Below the pieces are notes generated by a model. It saw nothing but the letters and a program-made list of their open reading frames with translations. It was not told where the DNA came from and searched no databases. From the NCBI GenBank assembly GCA_041917755.1, contig JAYRWY010000017.1:62001-126000 (forward strand): a DNA stretch of 64,000 nt, in the 5' to 3' direction. Source of the DNA: RGZA01 sp041917755 (GTDB lineage Bacteria; Pseudomonadota; Alphaproteobacteria; UBA9219; RGZA01). Both the position numbers and the translations under genes were made by a program. Positions 35,868 to 44,399 of this stretch are shown here, one piece after another; the stretch's first letter is position 1, and every line of letters begins with the position of its first letter.

Positions 35868-36650
35868 GTGTGAAAGCTGGGCTGATATCTAATGAGTGGA
35901 ATAACCCCATATTTATCGCAGGTAATGCCTAAGAACCCTTTACTTGTGCGCTGTATAATAAGGCAAAAAGCTGTTTTGCACGGGGAATAATCCTGTGCGC
36001 AATACTCAGTGTGACTTTTATGATGGGATTTTTCAGTGCTTTTTCAATCATGGTTGATGAAGCGTTAAGAATGTACCGGATGACGCTGCGCGACATATAA
36101 AAAAGATCTAAGTATAAGTAGGCAACGTATATGCGTGGCAAATGCATACGTGCGGCGCATTTTTTCCTGCGCGATTTTTTTCTCAATCGCCGAGTATTTT
36201 TGAAAGTTGCTCGCAGGGTGATTTTTAGGCTGTTTCACCCCCTCAGGAATATTTTTAGTAAGTTGCAATAAATCATCAGTTGAATCCACGCTGCGGGGTA
36301 TTAATTATCCACACTTAGCTATAGATTCAGCTTTTTACTTTAGTAATAAGATTAACTACTGATGTTGTTACTACGAAGTTTACCGAAAATTATAAATAAA
36401 GACTTTTGTTTGCAAGTATAGATTTGATTATTACTAGTATTAATGAAGCATTAACCATAGTTTTGACTTAAAAGTTACTTGTTTATTACTGTAAAAACTG
36501 CATTTTTCTTCGTTTTCAAAATACAATCATCTAATACTTTCAAATAAACCATGTTATGGTGAGTTTCATAAGGGGTTCGCTGACGTTTCAGAAAATCCCG
36601 TTGAGTTTGGGTCAACCAAACCAAAAGAGACGACGGAGGAGAGAAGTATT
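35868..36650. other. Long gene-poor, A+T-rich region
   Basis: 783 bases, the only long gap in the window. From about 36300 to 36600 it is clearly richer in A+T than the rest, without an RNA gene I can recognise. Two short minus-strand frames lie in it: 36065-36289 (74 codons, ATG, acidic start MDSTDDLLQL) and 35929-36186 (85 codons, TTG start, hydrophobic and basic). They overlap in different frames and could be pieces of one frameshifted gene, but neither is convincing. The region probably carries promoter and regulatory sites for the unknown pair at 36651. Confidence 0.5.
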
Positions 36651-37058
36651 ATGGATGACGATACACTACTAAGAACCCTCAAGAACGGGGTGATGATCGC
36701 AGGGCATGAAATGGGCCCTGTTGGCGATCATTGGCCAGCGATCCATGCGATCAGCAAGGGCCTTGATAAGGAATTCCGCGATATGGAGCGTAATGAAGCC
36801 GTGATTGGTGAACTTGAATTTCACATGGCTTCTGCATTCCGTTTATTTGAAGAAGCTGCAGAGCATTGCGGCCCGGAAGAAAAGAAAGAGATCATGGAGA
36901 CCATGAAAGCGATGTGGGACAACTACTACGCTATCTTTGAACCAATTGATACCAAGTTCCAGCCCGATGCGGACGACTTGGTTCCTGAAGGGGATTCAAG
37001 AAAACGTTACATTAAAGCTGCAGCTAAAATCATGAAAGACATGGGAGTTACAGTATGA
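36651..37058 (+). CDS. Acidic soluble protein of unknown function
   Basis: 135 residues, acidic and predicted helical, with no recognised family. A strong ribosome-binding site (GGAGGAGAG) sits about nine bases before the ATG. The middle holds charged helical segments (EFRDMERNEAVIGELEFHMASAFRLFEEAAEHCG). It is preceded by a long A+T-rich spacer and overlaps the next gene by four bases (ATGA), so the two are translated together. Confidence 0.65.
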   Translation: MDDDTLLRTLKNGVMIAGHEMGPVGDHWPAIHAISKGLDKEFRDMERNEAVIGELEFHMASAFRLFEEAAEHCGPEEKKEIMETMKAMWDNYYAIFEPIDTKFQPDADDLVPEGDSRKRYIKAAAKIMKDMGVTV

Positions 37059-37396
37059 GCGCCGCAACATGGACCGGAAGAGCAGATAATCGTTCAGTTC
37101 GCGCTGAGCAACAAGCACGTCTTGCCGCACAATCTGCTCACGAAAACTTTGAACACTTGCGCCGTGTGGCTCAACAATTAGCGAGCCGCGTTCCGCCTGC
37201 TGCGAATGCATTGATGAAGCAGGGTCTTGGCATTCTCAGTGGATTATCTTCTGCCGCGCTTGATCGTCCAGGCAATGTGGTGGCTCAGAATGCGGTTGTT
37301 AGAACTGCGCCTGTTACCGCGCCAGCCAGCGAACCAGTACGTACAGCGGGTGTTACGCCCATCAGAGGTCGCGGGTTGGATAATCCATCCGTTTAA
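37055..37396 (+). CDS. Small protein coupled to the acidic gene, unknown
   Basis: 113 residues, basic and alanine-rich. The N-terminal half (about 10-65) is helical with a weakly hydrophobic patch; the C-terminal half is proline/valine-rich and looks disordered. No family is recognised. The start overlaps the stop of the previous gene by four bases. A strong terminator follows, so the two genes form a complete two-gene unit. Opposite charge of the two products (acidic first, basic second) suggests an interacting pair, by inference. Confidence 0.6.
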   Translation: MSAATWTGRADNRSVRAEQQARLAAQSAHENFEHLRRVAQQLASRVPPAANALMKQGLGILSGLSSAALDRPGNVVAQNAVVRTAPVTAPASEPVRTAGVTPIRGRGLDNPSV

Positions 37397-37412
37397 ATCT
37401 AATCGAATATGG

Positions 37413-37443
37413 AAAAGAGGCCCTTCACCGGGCCTCTTTTTTT
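37413..37443 (+). terminator. Strong Rho-independent terminator
   Basis: AAAAGAGGCCC/GGGCCTCTTTT (37413-37423 with 37430-37440), an 11-bp perfect stem with a six-base loop and seven T residues at the end. On the other strand it has an A/T symmetrical tail, so it may serve both the unknown pair and the convergent ubiG. Confidence 0.92.
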
Positions 37444-37451
37444 ATGCGCGC

Positions 37452-38207
37452 TTATATGCGTGAAGCGCAGATGATGTAGTTCACATCGACATCATTTGGA
37501 TTGATGGAAAATACGCCCGAAAGCGGATTGTAACACAGCCCTACCACTTCGTCCGTGCCAAGTCCTGCATGCGAAAGCCAGCCTGATAATTCCGATGGTT
37601 TGACAAATTGTCGCCAATCATGCGTGCCGCGTGGCAGCCAGCGCATGATGTATTCCGCGCCGACGATGCCCAGTAAAAATCCCTTTGGGCTGCGGTTGAG
37701 TGTGGAGACAATCATCAACCCGTTTTTCTTGAGCAACTTTGCAGCTTGCTGAATAAAGTGGATTTGGTCATTCACATGCTCGATGATTTCAAGAGCCAAA
37801 ACGACGTCATAGGTTTCGCCTGCATTCACCAATGCATCCACATCGCTATGGCGGTAGGTGACCTTTACGTTGTTTTCTTGCGCGTGAAGCTGCGCGGCGG
37901 CGATGAGTTGTTCGCTGGCGTCGACACCTGTGACACTCATTTTTTTATTCGCGCCCCAGCTGGCCAAATTCTCGCTGACTAGTCCAGCGGCGCAGCCGAT
38001 GTCCAAAATGCCGAGGTCCTTGGGGGTCGTAAAATGCGCTAAGATTTTGCTTTTGATATAATCAAGGCGCACGGGGTTGAGTTTATGCAAAGGAGCCATC
38101 GGGCCACTAGGGTTCCACCATTGCGCGGCAAGGCCAGAAAAACGGCTGATTTCTTCGGGGTTAACAGTTTTCCCCGCAGGTTTATGCGACATTTTTTGTT
38201 TTGCCAT
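37452..38207 (-). CDS. ubiG: Ubiquinone biosynthesis O-methyltransferase
   Basis: About 251 residues from MAKQKMSHKP; a TTG-initiated extension to 38240 is unlikely. UbiG methylates two hydroxyls of ubiquinone precursors at the membrane surface. The N-terminal FSGLAAQWWNPSGPMAPLHKLNPVRL block is diagnostic of UbiG. SAM motif I is LDIGCAAGLVSE and the acidic post-I residue is in TGVDASEQ. EIIEHV is motif II. It is divergent from lysC, a pairing common in alphaproteobacteria. Confidence 0.95.
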   Translation of the reverse strand: MAKQKMSHKPAGKTVNPEEISRFSGLAAQWWNPSGPMAPLHKLNPVRLDYIKSKILAHFTTPKDLGILDIGCAAGLVSENLASWGANKKMSVTGVDASEQLIAAAQLHAQENNVKVTYRHSDVDALVNAGETYDVVLALEIIEHVNDQIHFIQQAAKLLKKNGLMIVSTLNRSPKGFLLGIVGAEYIMRWLPRGTHDWRQFVKPSELSGWLSHAGLGTDEVVGLCYNPLSGVFSINPNDVDVNYIICASRI

Positions 38208-38272
38208 GCTGCTAAAACTCTTGCTTAAACGACATGACAAAGATAGGTTTCCCCCTTCTTAAAAACAATCCA

Positions 38273-38278
38273 TATAAT
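38273..38278 (+). promoter_or_regulatory. Candidate -10 box for a leaderless lysC transcript
   Basis: A perfect TATAAT ends nine bases before the lysC ATG at 38288, so a transcript starting seven or so bases later would have almost no leader. There is no Shine-Dalgarno sequence before that ATG, which fits. I do not find a strong -35. Confidence 0.35.
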
Positions 38279-38287
38279 GCATCAATC

Positions 38288-39523
38288 ATGGCTGTTCTTG
38301 TTTTAAAATTCGGTGGCACGTCGGTTGCAAATCCTGAGCGCATTCAAAATGCCGCGAAAAAGGTGAAAGCAGAAATCGATCTTGGCCATAAAGTGGTTGT
38401 GGTCGTTTCCGCCATGTCGGGTGTGACCAATCAACTCGTCGATTATGTGCGCAGCATTTCGCCTGCCTATGACCCATCGGAATACGATGTGGTGGTGGCT
38501 TCGGGTGAACAGGTGACCAGCGGCCTCATGGCGCTTGCCCTGCAACAACTGGATGTGAAGGCACGTTCCTATCAAGGATGGCAATTGCCATTCTATTCCA
38601 GCGATAGCCATGAAAAGGCACGCATTGATGATATCGGCACAGATTTACTCAAAGATTGTTTCGCCAAGGGCATTACGCCCGTCGTTCCCGGATTTCAGGG
38701 CGTGACGCGCGGTGGTCGTATTACCACGCTGGGCCGTGGTGGCTCGGATACATCAGCGGTTGCATTGGCTGCCGCGTTGAAGGCTGACCGCTGCGATATC
38801 TATACCGACGTGAATGGTATTTACACCAGCGATCCACGCTTGGTGCAAAAAGCAAAGAAGATCAACCGCATTGCGTATGAAGAAATGCTGGAATTGGCAT
38901 CACTGGGTTCCAAGGTATTGCAAACGCGTTCGGTTGAACTTGCGATGAATTACAAAGTGCCTGTGCAGGTGCTTTCAACCTTTGAAACAACCGTCGGTAG
39001 CGATTTACCGGGAACCTTTTTAATTGATGAGGATGCCATGATGGAAAAACAAATGGTCACGGGTCTGGCGCACAGCCGTGATGAAGCACGCATTACCCTG
39101 ACCAATGTGGAAGATAAGCCAGGTATGCTTGCTCGCATTTTTGGACCCCTTGCTGCCGGTAACATCAACGTCGATATGATTGTGCAAGCAGCCTCGGATG
39201 ACGGTAAAACCGTTGACGTGACCTTCACCGTGCCGCGCACCGATTTGTTGCGCGCAACCGAAGCGCTTACCACCAATCAAAAAGAAATTGCTTATAAAGA
39301 ATTGCAAACCAGCAAGGATGTGGTGAAGATTTCCGTGGTGGGTGTAGGCATGCGTTCCTATGCCGGTGTGGGCCAGATGATGTTCAAGGCGCTCGCCGAT
39401 AAGGGCATCAACATTCAGGTGGTTTCAACCTCCGAAATCAAGATTTCGGTGTTGATTGAAGAAGCCTATACGGAACTTGCGCTACGCACGCTCCACACCA
39501 CCTATCAACTTGATGCGGCGTAA
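38288..39523 (+). CDS. lysC: Aspartate kinase
   Basis: About 411 residues from MAVLVLKFGGTSVANPERI, the canonical start; an extension to 38234 lacks the family's N-terminus. It phosphorylates aspartate, the first step toward lysine, threonine and methionine. The kinase domain (1-245) has KFGGTS, GQFQGVTR-like and TLGRGGSDTSAVAL, and YTDVNGIYTSDPR. Two ACT domains (about 265-335 and 345-405) should bind feedback inhibitors. The following enzyme, asd, is at 17809. It begins five bases upstream of the next gene's stop-start junction (5-base gap at 39524-39528). Confidence 0.96.
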   Translation: MAVLVLKFGGTSVANPERIQNAAKKVKAEIDLGHKVVVVVSAMSGVTNQLVDYVRSISPAYDPSEYDVVVASGEQVTSGLMALALQQLDVKARSYQGWQLPFYSSDSHEKARIDDIGTDLLKDCFAKGITPVVPGFQGVTRGGRITTLGRGGSDTSAVALAAALKADRCDIYTDVNGIYTSDPRLVQKAKKINRIAYEEMLELASLGSKVLQTRSVELAMNYKVPVQVLSTFETTVGSDLPGTFLIDEDAMMEKQMVTGLAHSRDEARITLTNVEDKPGMLARIFGPLAAGNINVDMIVQAASDDGKTVDVTFTVPRTDLLRATEALTTNQKEIAYKELQTSKDVVKISVVGVGMRSYAGVGQMMFKALADKGINIQVVSTSEIKISVLIEEAYTELALRTLHTTYQLDAA

Positions 39524-39528
39524 AGGGT

Positions 39529-40539
39529 ATGGCCCTTTCCCCTTATCTTGACAAACTAACCAAGCGTGGCCGTGAGTTTTTAGGCTCCGAGCTTGCCATT
39601 ATGGGCGGCGCTATGACATGGGTGTCGGAACGCAAGCTTGTATCGGCATTATCCAATGCGGGTGCGTTTGGTGTGCTCGCCTGTGGCTCGATGAATACCG
39701 ATTTGCTGCGCACGGAAATTAAAGCCACGCGCGCGCTGACCAATAAACCATTCGGTGTGAACCTCATCACTATGCATCCGCAACTCGATGCATTGATTGA
39801 TGTGTGCATCGAAGAAAAGGTTTCGCACATTGTATTGGCGGGCGGGTTGCCACCAGCTACTGCTATCACCCGTGCGAAGAATGGCGGCGCCAAGGTACTG
39901 GCATTCGCCCCTGCGCTCGTGATTGCTAAAAAACTTATTCGCGGTGGCGTGGATGCGATTGTGATTGAAGGCATGGAAGCCGGCGGACATATTGGCCCTG
40001 TGAGTACGTTTGTATTGGCGCAGGAAATTTTGCCCAATATTACCGAAGTGCCTGTCTTTGTGGCGGGGGGTATTGGCCGAGGCGAAGGTATGTTGGCCTT
40101 TTTGGAAATGGGCGCAGCAGGTGTGCAGCTTGGCACGCGGTTTGTATGCTCCAGCGAATGCATTGCGCACCCTAATTTTAAAAAGGCATTTCTACGTGGC
40201 GCGGCGCGTGATGCGCAGCCAAGTCTTGCCTTGGATGCACGGTTTCCGGTTATTCCTGTACGCGCACTAGCCAATGATGGCACAAGGGCCTTTATGGAAA
40301 AGCAACGCGATGTGATTGCCAAATTTGATAAGGGGGAGCTTGACCAAAAAGCTGCCCAATTGGAAATCGAACATTTCTGGGCGGGGGCCTTGCGCCGCGC
40401 AGTGGTGGACGGGGATGTCGATACTGGCTCGGTTATGGCGGGGCAAAGTGTTGGTCTGGTTGATAAAGAGCAGCCGATTGCCGAGATTTTGGCCGAGTTG
40501 ATGGGCGAGGCTGAGTCTGCCTTAAAGCGCCGCGCCTAA
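39529..40539 (+). CDS. Nitronate monooxygenase-like flavoprotein (2-nitropropane dioxygenase family)
   Basis: 336 residues, TIM-barrel FMN enzyme. Recognisable family blocks are IMGGAMTWVSERKLVSALSNAGAFG at the start, EGMEAGGHIGP in the middle (the family's GGH motif), and VAGGIGRGEGMLAFLEMGAAGVQLGTRF for the phosphate end of FMN. These enzymes oxidise propionate-3-nitronate or related compounds, and some act in other FMN reactions, so the exact substrate is open. It is 5 bases after lysC and probably cotranscribed. Confidence 0.85.
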   Translation: MALSPYLDKLTKRGREFLGSELAIMGGAMTWVSERKLVSALSNAGAFGVLACGSMNTDLLRTEIKATRALTNKPFGVNLITMHPQLDALIDVCIEEKVSHIVLAGGLPPATAITRAKNGGAKVLAFAPALVIAKKLIRGGVDAIVIEGMEAGGHIGPVSTFVLAQEILPNITEVPVFVAGGIGRGEGMLAFLEMGAAGVQLGTRFVCSSECIAHPNFKKAFLRGAARDAQPSLALDARFPVIPVRALANDGTRAFMEKQRDVIAKFDKGELDQKAAQLEIEHFWAGALRRAVVDGDVDTGSVMAGQSVGLVDKEQPIAEILAELMGEAESALKRRA

Positions 40540-40611
40540 ATTGCCCTTGGGCAAAAAATCTACACAACTGCAAAATAACACCATCGTAACGATAGACAGT
40601 CGGCCTTTTCC

Positions 40612-40641
40612 TTTGCTAAAACAATAGGATGTGGTGATAAT
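40612..40641 (+). promoter_or_regulatory. Candidate promoter for rodZ
   Basis: TTTGCT (40612-40617) and GATAAT (40636-40641) are 18 bases apart, in the 178-base spacer before rodZ. The -10 matches the consensus at five of six positions; the -35 is weak. It would leave a leader of about 70 bases. No other element is evident in the spacer. Confidence 0.3.
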
Positions 40642-40717
40642 TTAGGCATGACCAGCTGATTCCCGCAGTTGAGGGGTCCGGCCAATTCATCGCGTAGATT
40701 GATGGTGTTGTTAAGTT

Positions 40718-42082
40718 ATGGCGCGTTCCAATAAGAAGTCTTCAGTTAACCAGTTATCGTTTGATCAGTTATCCCTAGATATGACATCCAGCACCACCAC
40801 ACCCGGCAGCCAGAACGACGAAGGAAATCCAGAATCCTTTGCCGAAGCTTCTGCTGCGAGTGAAGTGCTTGCCCAAGATGAATTGGCGCTCGCCAAGGCT
40901 CATGAAGCACTTGACGATTTACGCGGGCTTGCTGCGCAGGTGGATAGTGAAGGGTTGGTCGCAGAAAAAAAACCAGCGGATGTTGGCAGCGAGATAAACG
41001 CAGTCGAGACACAAGCTACGCCACCCGAAGCATTGCTGTCGCAGATTTTGCAAAAGAAACAGGACGAGGCGAAGCCAGCAGTTTCCGGCAAACAAAAAGT
41101 TGGCGATCAATTGCGCGCCGCACGATTAGCTGGACAATTTGCTATTGAAGACATTGCGGCGGAAATAAAAATCAAACCGCAGCACTTAATGGCAATCGAA
41201 GAAAGCCGTTTTGGTGACTTGCCATCACGCACCTATGCGGTGGGTTTTGTGCGTGCTTATGCGGCAACATTGAATTTGGATGTCGATGCATTAGTGGCTG
41301 AATGCCGACGCGAAGTTGCGCTTTCCATGCCGCAAAAACAGCCACAAATGATAATGCCGGAAGCAGTGGCCGAACAGCCCTTGCCCAGTTCATCCCTGGT
41401 GGTGATGACGGCTGCACTCGCATTTTTATTGTCGGCGGTTGGATATGTGTTTACCCGTGATACGGTAGAGACCACACCGATTGCACCTCCTGCGATTTCA
41501 CAAATCTCGGAGCAAAAGGCGGCGGAACAAAAAGCAATTGCCAATCAGGCCGCGCAACCCGCTGCGCAGGTTCAGGCAACACAAATTCAACAACCACTTC
41601 AACCCCAGGTTCAGCAGCAAGTAACTCCGCAGCAACTTGAGCAGCAACAATTGCAACAGCAAGCACAGCAACCTGTGGTGCAAGCAGTGCCACATGAAGA
41701 ACCCGCAAATGTGGACACAGCCGTGGTGGATACCACGCATGTCAGCTCCGGATTTTTACAAAAGGGATTGGTCGCGCCATCTGCTGCTGCGCCGGGCGTA
41801 GCCGGAAAAGCACCCGCGCCATCCCGCATCAAGCTTAAGGCGGTGGATGAAACCACCGTACAAATTTTTGATTCAACCGGACGTATGATTGCCGAACGCG
41901 TTATAAATAAGGGCGAAGCCTTCTACGTCCCCGATAAAGCAGGCCTCACATTGGCCACCACCAATGCAGGCGCGTTGCATATGCAAATTGATGGCCGTGA
42001 AATGCAACCATTGGGCGATCCTGATGAGGCCATGCACAATATCCCGCTGAATGCCGATAGTTTATTGAAATATCTGCAATAA
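40718..42082 (+). CDS. rodZ: RodZ-like cytoskeletal protein, HTH and DUF4115
   Basis: 454 residues. A Cro-type HTH (about 126-195, with VGDQLRAARLAG and FVRAYAATLNLD) is cytoplasmic, a single membrane helix is at about 226-245, and a periplasmic part ends in DUF4115 (about 370-450). RodZ links MreB to the rod-shape machinery. Two features are unusual: the HTH is preceded by about 120 disordered acidic residues where E. coli RodZ starts nearly at the HTH, and the periplasmic linker (about 264-330) is glutamine-rich. It precedes ispG as in many proteobacteria. Confidence 0.9.
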   Translation: MARSNKKSSVNQLSFDQLSLDMTSSTTTPGSQNDEGNPESFAEASAASEVLAQDELALAKAHEALDDLRGLAAQVDSEGLVAEKKPADVGSEINAVETQATPPEALLSQILQKKQDEAKPAVSGKQKVGDQLRAARLAGQFAIEDIAAEIKIKPQHLMAIEESRFGDLPSRTYAVGFVRAYAATLNLDVDALVAECRREVALSMPQKQPQMIMPEAVAEQPLPSSSLVVMTAALAFLLSAVGYVFTRDTVETTPIAPPAISQISEQKAAEQKAIANQAAQPAAQVQATQIQQPLQPQVQQQVTPQQLEQQQLQQQAQQPVVQAVPHEEPANVDTAVVDTTHVSSGFLQKGLVAPSAAAPGVAGKAPAPSRIKLKAVDETTVQIFDSTGRMIAERVINKGEAFYVPDKAGLTLATTNAGALHMQIDGREMQPLGDPDEAMHNIPLNADSLLKYLQ

Positions 42083-42158
42083 ATAGATGGGTAACGACCC
42101 TAGCTTTTGCCCTCTTTTTGGGCTATATCACGCAGCATAAAAACAGGAACCAAATAGT

Positions 42159-43316
42159 ATGCAACACGACGATATGAACCATATTCGCCCATGGCGCCAA
42201 ATTCAGCGCCGCGCCTGCCGTAAAATCAAGGTGGGCCCCATGGAGATGGGCGGCGATGCGCCGATTTCAGTACAGACCATGACCAACACCTTGACCAAGG
42301 ATGTGGCCGCAACCGTTGCGCAGATTAATCGCTGCGTGGATGTGGGCGCGGATATGGTGCGCGTATCATGCCCGGATGAAGAATCCACGGCTGCGCTGAA
42401 GGAAATCGTCAAGCAATCCCGTTGCCCGATTTCGGCTGATATTCATTTCCATTATAAGCGCGCGTTAGAAGCCGCCGAAGCAGGTGCTGCCGAACTGCGC
42501 ATTAATCCAGGTAACATCGGTTCAGCTGACCGCGTGAAGGAAGTAGTGAAAGCCGCCAAGGATCATGGCTGCGCCATTCGTATTGGTGTGAACGCAGGTT
42601 CGCTAGAACAAGACTTGTTGGAAAAATACGGCGAGCCATGCCCCGATGCGATGGTAGAAAGCGCGCTCGATCATATTCGCATTCTCGAAGAAAATGATTT
42701 CTTCAACACCAATATTTCGGTGAAAGCATCCGATGTATTCCTTGGCGTTGCCGCGTATCAGGCATTGGCTGAGGCATGTGATTATCCTCTCCATATCGGT
42801 ATTACCGAAGCCGGTGGTACACGTATGGGGACGGTGAAATCCTCCATTGGTCTTGGCATGCTGCTATGGTCAGGCATTGGCGATACGCTGCGCGTGTCAC
42901 TCTCGGCTGAGCCAGAAGAAGAAGTGAAGGTTGGCTTTGACATGCTGAAGAGCATGAATCTGCGTTGCCGTGGCGTGACGGTTATTTCATGCCCGTCATG
43001 CGCACGCCAAAACTTCAACGTCATTAAAACGGTGGAAGTGCTCGAACAACGCCTCAGCCACATTACCACGCCTATGAGCGTGTCGGTGATTGGCTGTGTG
43101 GTAAATGGCCCGGGCGAAGCGACCTATACCGATATCGGATTTACCGGCGGCGGCAAGAACACCCATCAAGTGTATATCGCAGGCCAACCTGCGCACCGCT
43201 TGAAGGATGAAGACATCGTCGACCATCTGGTGGGATTGGTTGAAAAGAAGGCCGCGGAAATTCAAGCCGGTCTGGATGCTAAAAAAGCAGCGCAAGCCCA
43301 GCAAGCGGCTGAATAG
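42159..43316 (+). CDS. ispG: 4-hydroxy-3-methylbut-2-enyl diphosphate synthase (flavodoxin)
   Basis: 385 residues, the usual bacterial size. IspG reduces MEcPP to HMBPP in the non-mevalonate isoprenoid pathway and carries a 4Fe-4S cluster. The N-terminal VGPMEMGGDAPISVQTMTNT is characteristic; cluster cysteines are in VISCPSCARQNF and VIGCVVNGPGEA. It follows rodZ by 76 bases with AGGAACC before the ATG and precedes prfA by nine bases, so rodZ, ispG, prfA and prmC are probably one transcription unit. Confidence 0.97.
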   Translation: MQHDDMNHIRPWRQIQRRACRKIKVGPMEMGGDAPISVQTMTNTLTKDVAATVAQINRCVDVGADMVRVSCPDEESTAALKEIVKQSRCPISADIHFHYKRALEAAEAGAAELRINPGNIGSADRVKEVVKAAKDHGCAIRIGVNAGSLEQDLLEKYGEPCPDAMVESALDHIRILEENDFFNTNISVKASDVFLGVAAYQALAEACDYPLHIGITEAGGTRMGTVKSSIGLGMLLWSGIGDTLRVSLSAEPEEEVKVGFDMLKSMNLRCRGVTVISCPSCARQNFNVIKTVEVLEQRLSHITTPMSVSVIGCVVNGPGEATYTDIGFTGGGKNTHQVYIAGQPAHRLKDEDIVDHLVGLVEKKAAEIQAGLDAKKAAQAQQAAE

Positions 43317-43325
43317 AAGTCCTTT

Positions 43326-44399
43326 ATGTCATCGATGGGCGAAAAATTTTTGGCGGTTCAAGCCAAGCATGAAGAACTGGCATCCAAGCTGGAGCAGGGT
43401 GATAAGCTCAGCTCGAAAGAATTTGTCCGCTGCTCCAAAGAATATTCCGATTTAACGCCGGTGGTAGAAGCCATTACCGAATGGAAAGCTGCGTTAAAAG
43501 AAAAAGACGATCTTGAAGGGTTACTCAAAGACCCTGATATGAAAAGCATGGCGGAAGCCGAATTGGTGCAGCTCAATAAAAAACTGCCTGAGTTGGAACG
43601 TGCCATTCAGTTGCAATTGCTTCCCAAAGACGAAGCCGATGAAAAGAACGCCATTTTGGAAGTGCGCGCAGGTACTGGCGGTGATGAAGCCGCCTTATTC
43701 GCTGCCGTGCTGTTTGATATGTACAAGCGCTATGCGGCTGTGAAGGGTTGGAAGTTCGAAGTGATGGATTTTTCTGAAAGTGATCTGGGCGGGTTGAAAG
43801 AAGCCAGCGCCAGCATTACCGGACGAAATGTATTCCAACGTTTGAAATATGAATCTGGTGTGCACCGCGTGCAACGTGTGCCTGAAACGGAAAGTCAAGG
43901 CCGTGTGCATACATCGGCAGCGACGGTGGCGGTGCTGCCCGAAGCCGAAGAAGTTGATATCAATATCAATGAGAGCGATTTGAAGATTGACGTATACCGT
44001 GCATCGGGCGCGGGTGGACAGCACGTCAATAAAACCGAAAGCGCTGTGCGTATTACCCATTTGCCAACCGGCACGGTAGTGGCGATGCAGGAAGAACGCT
44101 CGCAGATTAAAAATCGTGCCAAGGCAATGAAAATTTTGCGCAGCCGCATTTATGAAAACGAACGCCAGAAATTGGCCAGTACCCGTGCCGCCGACCGTAA
44201 GACGCAGGTGGGCAGCGGTGACCGCTCAGAACGCATTCGTACCTATAACTATCCGCAAGGCCGCGTAAGCGACCATCGTATCAATCTTACGCTTTATAAC
44301 ATTGATGCGATTGTCGATGGCACTGAACTGGACGAGATTATTGAAGCTTTAATGGCGGATGACCAAATGACAAAGCTTGCGGCGTTTACCGAGCTATGA
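43326..44399 (+). CDS. prfA: Peptide chain release factor 1
   Basis: 357 residues. RF1 terminates translation at UAA and UAG. The GGQ motif that triggers peptide release is in RASGAGGQHVNKTES (near residue 230). The anticodon-like PxT region and the end motif RIRTYNYPQGRVSDHRI are conserved. It overlaps prmC by four bases; prmC encodes the enzyme that methylates the GGQ glutamine, so the two are functionally paired. Confidence 0.97.
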   Translation: MSSMGEKFLAVQAKHEELASKLEQGDKLSSKEFVRCSKEYSDLTPVVEAITEWKAALKEKDDLEGLLKDPDMKSMAEAELVQLNKKLPELERAIQLQLLPKDEADEKNAILEVRAGTGGDEAALFAAVLFDMYKRYAAVKGWKFEVMDFSESDLGGLKEASASITGRNVFQRLKYESGVHRVQRVPETESQGRVHTSAATVAVLPEAEEVDININESDLKIDVYRASGAGGQHVNKTESAVRITHLPTGTVVAMQEERSQIKNRAKAMKILRSRIYENERQKLASTRAADRKTQVGSGDRSERIRTYNYPQGRVSDHRINLTLYNIDAIVDGTELDEIIEALMADDQMTKLAAFTEL

